Below, in pieces: positions 48,743 to 61,000 of a stretch of DNA of 64,000 bases (its first letter is position 1; each line of letters opens with the position of its first letter). The stretch comes from Owenia fusiformis (Eukaryota; Annelida; Polychaeta; Sabellida; Oweniidae). The position numbers were made by a program, and so were the translations under genes. The stretch is from assembly GCA_903813345.2 (NCBI GenBank), contig CAIIXF020000012.1, positions 22,208,184-22,272,183 on the forward strand. The letters are read 5' to 3'. Under the pieces are notes generated by a model, which was not told the DNA's origin, made no database searches, and saw only the letters and a list, made by a program, of their open reading frames with translations.

Positions 48743-49043
48743 AGACTCCAGATTTTCATCTGGAGTCTAATAATAATAATAAAGAAAACTGGCAAAAGCA
48801 ATAGACTCCAGATTTTCATCTGGAGTCTAATAATAAAGAAAACTGGCAAAAACAATAGACTCCAGATTTTCAATCTGGAGTCTAATAATAAGAAAACAGG
48901 CAAAAACAATAGACTCCAGATTTTCAATCTGGAGTCTAATAATAAAGAAAACAGGCAAAAACAATAGACTCCAGATTTTCAATCTGGAGTCTAATAAGAA
49001 AACAGGCAAAAACAATAGACTCCAGATTTTCAATCTGGAGTCT
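48743..49043. repeat. Ladder of six perfect hairpin units
   Basis: Six copies, at 48743, 48803, 48857, 48911, 48965 and 49017, of a hairpin with stem AGACTCCAGAT/ATCTGGAGTCT and a tiny loop. They are separated by AATAATAA and AGAAAACAGGCAAAAACAAT. Spacing is 52-60 bp. The first two copies share TTTTCATCT, the last four TTTTCAATCT. AAGACTCCAGAT also occurs just inside the 3' end of each Helitron-like module. The ladder directly precedes the 717-bp satellite. Confidence 0.9.
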
Positions 49044-49050
49044 AATAATA

Positions 49051-52000
49051 GGATTTGCCCATACGCGTATAGAGGGAAATGGCTCTACGGACGCTCTGAG
49101 GGCCTATAATGGTCGATTAAAGGTCGGGGAATCTAGGGAGGTAGTTGGGGAGAATGCCTGGCTCGTGCTTCGCGGATCCGTCGAGGTCAAAAAATAGTCC
49201 TTCAAAAAACAGGCCTTCCAGACGTCCATATAGGGCTTTCGACGTAGATTCGAGCAGCGTACGTATCGTTCTACATTCCGCAATCGTTAGTTGGACGAAG
49301 GGAAACGTTGTTTTTGAAATGCTCTAGTCATCGTCCGGGCCTATTTTCTTTCAAATGTCTGTTGTTCGCAGAGATACGTATACCAAGTGTATACCAGGTG
49401 TCGTCTAGATATACGGCAACGGTGGCCCGTACGCGAACTTCAAACGCGTATATCTCGATAACTAATGGTCGGATTGAAATTTGGTTCACTGTTTTTTTAA
49501 TGCTCGGAAAACTGTCTTTCCGACCAGCTAGTTTTCCTCCGATTCTGACTTCTTAAGGAGGCTCGAGAGGCCAAAATAGCGGAAATGCAGATTTCGACCT
49601 AGATTTCGACCTTTGACCCAGATAAGGATTTGACCTAATTTCCCACCAACTACGCCTAGCCCCCTAACAACGTGTATGAGTAGATTTGTCCAAATATCTC
49701 TCGTTGGTGAGAACGTGTGTGAGGAGGATTTTTGCTTTTTGCACATACGAAAGCAAAAATCATAATAGGATTTGCCCATACGCGTATAGAGGGAAATGGC
49801 TCTACGGACGCTCTGAGGGCCTATAATGGTCGATTAAAGGTCGGGGAATCTAGGGAGGTAGTTGGGGAGAATGCCTGGCTCGTGCTTCGCGGATCCGTCG
49901 AGGTCAAAAAATAGTCCTTCAAAAAACAGGCCTTCCAGACGTCCATATAGGGCTTTCGACGTAGATTCGAGCAGCGTACGTATCGTTCTACATTCCGCAA
50001 TCGTTAGTTGGACGAAGGGAAACGTTGTTTTTGAAATGCTCTAGTCATCGTCCGGGCCTATTTTCTTTCAAATGTCTGTTGTTCGCAGAGATACGTATAC
50101 CAAGTGTATACCAGGTGTCGTCTAGATATACGGCAACGGTGGCCCGTACGCGAACTTCAAACGCGTATATCTCGATAACTAATGGTCGGATTGAAATTTG
50201 GTTCACTGTTTTTTTAATGCTCGGAAAACTGTCTTTCCGACCAGCTAGTTTTCCTCCGATTCTGACTTCTTAAGGAGGCTCGAGAGGCCAAAATAGCGGA
50301 AATGCAGATTTCGACCTAGATTTCGACCTTTGACCCAGATAAGGATTTGACCTAATTTCCCACCAACTACGCCTAGCCCCCTAACAACGTGTATGAGTAG
50401 ATTTGTCCAAATATCTCTCGTTGGTGAGAACGTGTGTGAGGAGGATTTTTGCTTTTTGCACATACGAAAGCAAAAATCATAATAGGATTTGCCCATACGC
50501 GTATAGAGGGAAATGGCTCTACGGACGCTCTGAGGGCCTATAATGGTCGATTAAAGGTCGGGGAATCTAGGGAGGTAGTTGGGGAGAATGCCTGGCTCGT
50601 GCTTCGCGGATCCGTCGAGGTCAAAAAATAGTCCTTCAAAAAACAGGCCTTCCAGACGTCCATATAGGGCTTTCGACGTAGATTCGAGCAGCGTACGTAT
50701 CGTTCTACATTCCGCAATCGTTAGTTGGACGAAGGGAAACGTTGTTTTTGAAATGCTCTAGTCATCGTCCGGGCCTATTTTCTTTCAAATGTCTGTTGTT
50801 CGCAGAGATACGTATACCAAGTGTATACCAGGTGTCGTCTAGATATACGGCAACGGTGGCCCGTACGCGAACTTCAAACGCGTATATCTCGATAACTAAT
50901 GGTCGGATTGAAATTTGGTTCACTGTTTTTTTAATGCTCGGAAAACTGTCTTTCCGACCAGCTAGTTTTCCTCCGATTCTGACTTCTTAAGGAGGCTCGA
51001 GAGGCCAAAATAGCGGAAATGCAGATTTCGACCTAGATTTCGACCTTTGACCCAGATAAGGATTTGACCTAATTTCCCACCAACTACGCCTAGCCCCCTA
51101 ACAACGTGTATGAGTAGATTTGTCCAAATATCTCTCGTTGGTGAGAACGTGTGTGAGGAGGATTTTTGCTTTTTGCACATACGAAAGCAAAAATCATAAT
51201 AGGATTTGCCCATACGCGTATAGAGGGAAATGGCTCTACGGACGCTCTGAGGGCCTATAATGGTCGATTAAAGGTCGGGGAATCTAGGGAGGTAGTTGGG
51301 GAGAATGCCTGGCTCGTGCTTCGCGGATCCGTCGAGGTCAAAAAATAGTCCTTCAAAAAACAGGCCTTCCAGACGTCCATATAGGGCTTTCGACGTAGAT
51401 TCGAGCAGCGTACGTATCGTTCTACATTCCGCAATCGTTAGTTGGACGAAGGGAAACGTTGTTTTTGAAATGCTCTAGTCATCGTCCGGGCCTATTTTCT
51501 TTCAAATGTCTGTTGTTCGCAGAGATACGTATACCAAGTGTATACCAGGTGTCGTCTAGATATACGGCAACGGTGGCCCGTACGCGAACTTCAAACGCGT
51601 ATATCTCGATAACTAATGGTCGGATTGAAATTTGGTTCACTGTTTTTTTAATGCTCGGAAAACTGTCTTTCCGACCAGCTAGTTTTCCTCCGATTCTGAC
51701 TTCTTAAGGAGGCTCGAGAGGCCAAAATAGCGGAAATGCAGATTTCGACCTAGATTTCGACCTTTGACCCAGATAAGGATTTGACCTAATTTCCCACCAA
51801 CTACGCCTAGCCCCCTAACAACGTGTATGAGTAGATTTGTCCAAATATCTCTCGTTGGTGAGAACGTGTGTGAGGAGGATTTTTGCTTTTTGCACATACG
51901 AAAGCAAAAATCATAATAGGATTTGCCCATACGCGTATAGAGGGAAATGGCTCTACGGACGCTCTGAGGGCCTATAATGGTCGATTAAAGGTCGGGGAAT

Positions 52001-55000
52001 CTAGGGAGGTAGTTGGGGAGAATGCCTGGCTCGTGCTTCGCGGATCCGTCGAGGTCAAAAAATAGTCCTTCAAAAAACAGGCCTTCCAGACGTCCATATA
52101 GGGCTTTCGACGTAGATTCGAGCAGCGTACGTATCGTTCTACATTCCGCAATCGTTAGTTGGACGAAGGGAAACGTTGTTTTTGAAATGCTCTAGTCATC
52201 GTCCGGGCCTATTTTCTTTCAAATGTCTGTTGTTCGCAGAGATACGTATACCAAGTGTATACCAGGTGTCGTCTAGATATACGGCAACGGTGGCCCGTAC
52301 GCGAACTTCAAACGCGTATATCTCGATAACTAATGGTCGGATTGAAATTTGGTTCACTGTTTTTTTAATGCTCGGAAAACTGTCTTTCCGACCAGCTAGT
52401 TTTCCTCCGATTCTGACTTCTTAAGGAGGCTCGAGAGGCCAAAATAGCGGAAATGCAGATTTCGACCTAGATTTCGACCTTTGACCCAGATAAGGATTTG
52501 ACCTAATTTCCCACCAACTACGCCTAGCCCCCTAACAACGTGTATGAGTAGATTTGTCCAAATATCTCTCGTTGGTGAGAACGTGTGTGAGGAGGATTTT
52601 TGCTTTTTGCACATACGAAAGCAAAAATCATAATAGGATTTGCCCATACGCGTATAGAGGGAAATGGCTCTACGGACGCTCTGAGGGCCTATAATGGTCG
52701 ATTAAAGGTCGGGGAATCTAGGGAGGTAGTTGGGGAGAATGCCTGGCTCGTGCTTCGCGGATCCGTCGAGGTCAAAAAATAGTCCTTCAAAAAACAGGCC
52801 TTCCAGACGTCCATATAGGGCTTTCGACGTAGATTCGAGCAGCGTACGTATCGTTCTACATTCCGCAATCGTTAGTTGGACGAAGGGAAACGTTGTTTTT
52901 GAAATGCTCTAGTCATCGTCCGGGCCTATTTTCTTTCAAATGTCTGTTGTTCGCAGAGATACGTATACCAAGTGTATACCAGGTGTCGTCTAGATATACG
53001 GCAACGGTGGCCCGTACGCGAACTTCAAACGCGTATATCTCGATAACTAATGGTCGGATTGAAATTTGGTTCACTGTTTTTTTAATGCTCGGAAAACTGT
53101 CTTTCCGACCAGCTAGTTTTCCTCCGATTCTGACTTCTTAAGGAGGCTCGAGAGGCCAAAATAGCGGAAATGCAGATTTCGACCTAGATTTCGACCTTTG
53201 ACCCAGATAAGGATTTGACCTAATTTCCCACCAACTACGCCTAGCCCCCTAACAACGTGTATGAGTAGATTTGTCCAAATATCTCTCGTTGGTGAGAACG
53301 TGTGTGAGGAGGATTTTTGCTTTTTGCACATACGAAAGCAAAAATCATAATAGGATTTGCCCATACGCGTATAGAGGGAAATGGCTCTACGGACGCTCTG
53401 AGGGCCTATAATGGTCGATTAAAGGTCGGGGAATCTAGGGAGGTAGTTGGGGAGAATGCCTGGCTCGTGCTTCGCGGATCCGTCGAGGTCAAAAAATAGT
53501 CCTTCAAAAAACAGGCCTTCCAGACGTCCATATAGGGCTTTCGACGTAGATTCGAGCAGCGTACGTATCGTTCTACATTCCGCAATCGTTAGTTGGACGA
53601 AGGGAAACGTTGTTTTTGAAATGCTCTAGTCATCGTCCGGGCCTATTTTCTTTCAAATGTCTGTTGTTCGCAGAGATACGTATACCAAGTGTATACCAGG
53701 TGTCGTCTAGATATACGGCAACGGTGGCCCGTACGCGAACTTCAAACGCGTATATCTCGATAACTAATGGTCGGATTGAAATTTGGTTCACTGTTTTTTT
53801 AATGCTCGGAAAACTGTCTTTCCGACCAGCTAGTTTTCCTCCGATTCTGACTTCTTAAGGAGGCTCGAGAGGCCAAAATAGCGGAAATGCAGATTTCGAC
53901 CTAGATTTCGACCTTTGACCCAGATAAGGATTTGACCTAATTTCCCACCAACTACGCCTAGCCCCCTAACAACGTGTATGAGTAGATTTGTCCAAATATC
54001 TCTCGTTGGTGAGAACGTGTGTGAGGAGGATTTTTGCTTTTTGCACATACGAAAGCAAAAATCATAATAGGATTTGCCCATACGCGTATAGAGGGAAATG
54101 GCTCTACGGACGCTCTGAGGGCCTATAATGGTCGATTAAAGGTCGGGGAATCTAGGGAGGTAGTTGGGGAGAATGCCTGGCTCGTGCTTCGCGGATCCGT
54201 CGAGGTCAAAAAATAGTCCTTCAAAAAACAGGCCTTCCAGACGTCCATATAGGGCTTTCGACGTAGATTTGAGCAGCGTACGTATCGTTCTACATTCCGC
54301 AATCGTTAGTTGGACGAAGGGAAACGTTGTTTTTGAAATGCTCTAGTCATCGTCCGGGCCTATTTTCTTTCAAATGTCTGTTGTTCGCAGAGATACGTAT
54401 ACCAAGTGTATACCAGGTGTCGTCTAGATATACGGCAACGGTGGCCCGTACGCGAACTTCAAACGCGTATATCTCGATAACTAATGGTCGGATTGAAATT
54501 TGGTTCACTGTTTTTTTAATGCTCGGAAAACTGTCTTTCCGACCAGCTAGTTTTCCTCCGATTCTGACTTCTTAAGGAGGCTCGAGAGGCCAAAATAGCG
54601 GAAATGCAGATTTCGACCTAGATTTCGACCTTTGACCCAGATAAGGATTTGACCTAATTTCCCACCAACTACGCCTAGCCCCCTAACAACGTGTATGAGT
54701 AGATTTGTCCAAATATCTCTCGTTGGTGAGAACGTGTGTGAGGAGGATTTTTGCTTTTTGCACATACGAAAGCAAAAATCATAATAGGATTTGCCCATAC
54801 GCGTATAGAGGGAAATGGCTCTACGGACGCTCTGAGGGCCTATAATGGTCGATTAAAGGTCGGGGAATCTAGGGAGGTAGTTGGGGAGAATGCCTGGCTC
54901 GTGCTTCGCGGATCCGTCGAGGTCAAAAAATAGTCCTTCAAAAAACAGGCCTTCCAGACGTCCATATAGGGCTTTCGACGTAGATTCGAGCAGCGTACGT

Positions 55001-58000
55001 ATCGTTCTACATTCCGCAATCGTTAGTTGGACGAAGGGAAACGTTGTTTTTGAAATGCTCTAGTCATCGTCCGGGCCTATTTTCTTTCAAATGTCTGTTG
55101 TTCGCAGAGATACGTATACCAAGTGTATACCAGGTGTCGTCTAGATATACGGCAACGGTGGCCCGTACGCGAACTTCAAACGCGTATATCTCGATAACTA
55201 ATGGTCGGATTGAAATTTGGTTCACTGTTTTTTTAATGCTCGGAAAACTGTCTTTCCGACCAGCTAGTTTTCCTCCGATTCTGACTTCTTAAGGAGGCTC
55301 GAGAGGCCAAAATAGCGGAAATGCAGATTTCGACCTAGATTTCGACCTTTGACCCAGATAAGGATTTGACCTAATTTCCCACCAACTACGCCTAGCCCCC
55401 TAACAACGTGTATGAGTAGATTTGTCCAAATATCTCTCGTTGGTGAGAACGTGTGTGAGGAGGATTTTTGCTTTTTGCACATACGAAAGCAAAAATCATA
55501 ATAGGATTTGCCCATACGCGTATAGAGGGAAATGGCTCTACGGACGCTCTGAGGGCCTATAATGGTCGATTAAAGGTCGGGGAATCTAGGGAGGTAGTTG
55601 GGGAGAATGCCTGGCTCGTGCTTCGCGGATCCGTCGAGGTCAAAAAATAGTCCTTCAAAAAACAGGCCTTCCAGACGTCCATATAGGGCTTTCGACGTAG
55701 ATTCGAGCAGCGTACGTATCGTTCTACATTCCGCAATCGTTAGTTGGACGAAGGGAAACGTTGTTTTTGAAATGCTCTAGTCATCGTCCGGGCCTATTTT
55801 CTTTCAAATGTCTGTTGTTCGCAGAGATACGTATACCAAGTGTATACCAGGTGTCGTCTAGATATACGGCAACGGTGGCCCGTACGCGAACTTCAAACGC
55901 GTATATCTCGATAACTAATGGTCGGATTGAAATTTGGTTCACTGTTTTTTTAATGCTCGGAAAACTGTCTTTCCGACCAGCTAGTTTTCCTCCGATTCTG
56001 ACTTCTTAAGGAGGCTCGAGAGGCCAAAATAGCGGAAATGCAGATTTCGACCTAGATTTCGACCTTTGACCCAGATAAGGATTTGACCTAATTTCCCACC
56101 AACTACGCCTAGCCCCCTAACAACGTGTATGAGTAGATTTGTCCAAATATCTCTCGTTGGTGAGAACGTGTGTGAGGAGGATTTTTGCTTTTTGCACATA
56201 CGAAAGCAAAAATCATAATAGGATTTGCCCATACGCGTATAGAGGGAAATGGCTCTACGGACGCTCTGAGGGCCTATAATGGTCGATTAAAGGTCGGGGA
56301 ATCTAGGGAGGTAGTTGGGGAGAATGCCTGGCTCGTGCTTCGCGGATCCGTCGAGGTCAAAAAATAGTCCTTCAAAAAACAGGCCTTCCAGACGTCCATA
56401 TAGGGCTTTCGACGTAGATTCGAGCAGCGTACGTATCGTTCTACATTCCGCAATCGTTAGTTGGACGAAGGGAAACGTTGTTTTTGAAATGCTCTAGTCA
56501 TCGTCCGGGCCTATTTTCTTTCAAATGTCTGTTGTTCGCAGAGATACGTATACCAAGTGTATACCAGGTGTCGTCTAGATATACGGCAACGGTGGCCCGT
56601 ACGCGAACTTCAAACGCGTATATCTCGATAACTAATGGTCGGATTGAAATTTGGTTCACTGTTTTTTTAATGCTCGGAAAACTGTCTTTCCGACCAGCTA
56701 GTTTTCCTCCGATTCTGACTTCTTAAGGAGGCTCGAGAGGCCAAAATAGCGGAAATGCAGATTTCGACCTAGATTTCGACCTTTGACCCAGATAAGGATT
56801 TGACCTAATTTCCCACCAACTACGCCTAGCCCCCTAACAACGTGTATGAGTAGATTTGTCCAAATATCTCTCGTTGGTGAGAACGTGTGTGAGGAGGATT
56901 TTTGCTTTTTGCACATACGAAAGCAAAAATCATAATAGGATTTGCCCATACGCGTATAGAGGGAAATGGCTCTACGGACGCTCTGAGGGCCTATAATGGT
57001 CGATTAAAGGTCGGGGAATCTAGGGAGGTAGTTGGGGAGAATGCCTGGCTCGTGCTTCGCGGATCCGTCGAGGTCAAAAAATAGTCCTTCAAAAAACAGG
57101 CCTTCCAGACGTCCATATAGGGCTTTCGACGTAGATTCGAGCAGCGTACGTATCGTTCTACATTCCGCAATCGTTAGTTGGACGAAGGGAAACGTTGTTT
57201 TTGAAATGCTCTAGTCATCGTCCGGGCCTATTTTCTTTCAAATGTCTGTTGTTCGCAGAGATACGTATACCAAGTGTATACCAGGTGTCGTCTAGATATA
57301 CGGCAACGGTGGCCCGTACGCGAACTTCAAACGCGTATATCTCGATAACTAATGGTCGGATTGAAATTTGGTTCACTGTTTTTTTAATGCTCGGAAAACT
57401 GTCTTTCCGACCAGCTAGTTTTCCTCCGATTCTGACTTCTTAAGGAGGCTCGAGAGGCCAAAATAGCGGAAATGCAGATTTCGACCTAGATTTCGACCTT
57501 TGACCCAGATAAGGATTTGACCTAATTTCCCACCAACTACGCCTAGCCCCCTAACAACGTGTATGAGTAGATTTGTCCAAATATCTCTCGTTGGTGAGAA
57601 CGTGTGTGAGGAGGATTTTTGCTTTTTGCACATACGAAAGCAAAAATCATAATAGGATTTGCCCATACGCGTATAGAGGGAAATGGCTCTACGGACGCTC
57701 TGAGGGCCTATAATGGTCGATTAAAGGTCGGGGAATCTAGGGAGGTAGTTGGGGAGAATGCCTGGCTCGTGCTTCGCGGATCCGTCGAGGTCAAAAAATA
57801 GTCCTTCAAAAAACAGGCCTTCCAGACGTCCATATAGGGCTTTCGACGTAGATTCGAGCAGCGTACGTATCGTTCTACATTCCGCAATCGTTAGTTGGAC
57901 GAAGGGAAACGTTGTTTTTGAAATGCTCTAGTCATCGTCCGGGCCTATTTTCTTTCAAATGTCTGTTGTTCGCAGAGATACGTATACCAAGTGTATACCA

Positions 58001-61000
58001 GGTGTCGTCTAGATATACGGCAACGGTGGCCCGTACGCGAACTTCAAACGCGTATATCTCGATAACTAATGGTCGGATTGAAATTTGGTTCACTGTTTTT
58101 TTAATGCTCGGAAAACTGTCTTTCCGACCAGCTAGTTTTCCTCCGATTCTGACTTCTTAAGGAGGCTCGAGAGGCCAAAATAGCGGAAATGCAGATTTCG
58201 ACCTAGATTTCGACCTTTGACCCAGATAAGGATTTGACCTAATTTCCCACCAACTACGCCTAGCCCCCTAACAACGTGTATGAGTAGATTTGTCCAAATA
58301 TCTCTCGTTGGTGAGAACGTGTGTGAGGAGGATTTTTGCTTTTTGCACATACGAAAGCAAAAATCATAATAGGATTTGCCCATACGCGTATAGAGGGAAA
58401 TGGCTCTACGGACGCTCTGAGGGCCTATAATGGTCGATTAAAGGTCGGGGAATCTAGGGAGGTAGTTGGGGAGAATGCCTGGCTCGTGCTTCGCGGATCC
58501 GTCGAGGTCAAAAAATAGTCCTTCAAAAAACAGGCCTTCCAGACGTCCATATAGGGCTTTCGACGTAGATTCGAGCAGCGTACGTATCGTTCTACATTCC
58601 GCAATCGTTAGTTGGACGAAGGGAAACGTTGTTTTTGAAATGCTCTAGTCATCGTCCGGGCCTATTTTCTTTCAAATGTCTGTTGTTCGCAGAGATACGT
58701 ATACCAAGTGTATACCAGGTGTCGTCTAGATATACGGCAACGGTGGCCCGTACGCGAACTTCAAACGCGTATATCTCGATAACTAATGGTCGGATTGAAA
58801 TTTGGTTCACTGTTTTTTTAATGCTCGGAAAACTGTCTTTCCGACCAGCTAGTTTTCCTCCGATTCTGACTTCTTAAGGAGGCTCGAGAGGCCAAAATAG
58901 CGGAAATGCAGATTTCGACCTAGATTTCGACCTTTGACCCAGATAAGGATTTGACCTAATTTCCCACCAACTACGCCTAGCCCCCTAACAACGTGTATGA
59001 GTAGATTTGTCCAAATATCTCTCGTTGGTGAGAACGTGTGTGAGGAGGATTTTTGCTTTTTGCACATACGAAAGCAAAAATCATAATAGGATTTGCCCAT
59101 ACGCGTATAGAGGGAAATGGCTCTACGGACGCTCTGAGGGCCTATAATGGTCGATTAAAGGTCGGGGAATCTAGGGAGGTAGTTGGGGAGAATGCCTGGC
59201 TCGTGCTTCGCGGATCCGTCGAGGTCAAAAAATAGTCCTTCAAAAAACAGGCCTTCCAGACGTCCATATAGGGCTTTCGACGTAGATTCGAGCAGCGTAC
59301 GTATCGTTCTACATTCCGCAATCGTTAGTTGGACGAAGGGAAACGTTGTTTTTGAAATGCTCTAGTCATCGTCCGGGCCTATTTTCTTTCAAATGTCTGT
59401 TGTTCGCAGAGATACGTATACCAAGTGTATACCAGGTGTCGTCTAGATATACGGCAACGGTGGCCCGTACGCGAACTTCAAACGCGTATATCTCGATAAC
59501 TAATGGTCGGATTGAAATTTGGTTCACTGTTTTTTTAATGCTCGGAAAACTGTCTTTCCGACCAGCTAGTTTTTCTCCGATTCTGACTTCTTAAGGAGGC
59601 TCGAGAGGCCAAAATAGCGGAAATGCAGATTTCGACCTAGATTTCGACCTTTGACCCAGATAAGGATTTGACCTAATTTCCCACCAACTACGCCTAGCCC
59701 CCTAACAACGTGTATGAGTAGATTTGTCCAAATATCTCTCGTTGGTGAGAACGTGTGTGAGGAGGATTTTTGCTTTTTGCACATACGAAAGCAAAAATCA
59801 TAATAGGATTTGCCCATACGCGTATAGAGGGAAATGGCTCTACGGACGCTCTGAGGGCCTATAATGGTCGATTAAAGGTCGGGGAATCTAGGGAGGTAGT
59901 TGGGGAGAATGCCTGGCTCGTGCTTCGCGGATCCGTCGAGGTCAAAAAATAGTCCTTCAAAAAACAGGCCTTCCAGACGTCCATATAGGGCTTTCGACGT
60001 AGATTCGAGCAGCGTACGTATCGTTCTACATTCCGCAATCGTTAGTTGGACGAAGGGAAACGTTGTTTTTGAAATGCTCTAGTCATCGTCCGGGCCTATT
60101 TTCTTTCAAATGTCTGTTGTTCGCAGAGATACGTATACCAAGTGTATACCAGGTGTCGTCTAGATATACGGCAACGGTGGCCCGTACGCGAACTTCAAAC
60201 GCGTATATCTCGATAACTAATGGTCGGATTGAAATTTGGTTCACTGTTTTTTTAATGCTCGGAAAACTGTCTTTCCGACCAGCTAGTTTTCCTCCGATTC
60301 TGACTTCTTAAGGAGGCTCGAGAGGCCAAAATAGCGGAAATGCAGATTTCGACCTAGATTTCGACCTTTGACCCAGATAAGGATTTGACCTAATTTCCCA
60401 CCAACTACGCCTAGCCCCCTAACAACGTGTATGAGTAGATTTGTCCAAATATCTCTCGTTGGTGAGAACGTGTGTGAGGAGGATTTTTGCTTTTTGCACA
60501 TACGAAAGCAAAAATCATAATAGGATTTGCCCATACGCGTATAGAGGGAAATGGCTCTACGGACGCTCTGAGGGCCTATAATGGTCGATTAAAGGTCGGG
60601 GAATCTAGGGAGGTAGTTGGGGAGAATGCCTGGCTCGTGCTTCGCGGATCCGTCGAGGTCAAAAAATAGTCCTTCAAAAAACAGGCCTTCCAGACGTCCA
60701 TATAGGGCTTTCGACGTAGATTCGAGCAGCGTACGTATCGTTCTACATTCCGCAATCGTTAGTTGGACGAAGGGAAACGTTGTTTTTGAAATGCTCTAGT
60801 CATCGTCCGGGCCTATTTTCTTTCAAATGTCTGTTGTTCGCAGAGATACGTATACCAAGTGTATACCAGGTGTCGTCTAGATATACGGCAACGGTGGCCC
60901 GTACGCGAACTTCAAACGCGTATATCTCGATAACTAATGGTCGGATTGAAATTTGGTTCACTGTTTTTTTAATGCTCGGAAAACTGTCTTTCCGACCAGC

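Noticed and set aside
48668-49033. Repetitive peptides (such as KTGKNNRLQIFNLES) around the hairpin ladder
   Set aside because: They are the translation of the hairpin repeats on both strands, with no start context or domain.
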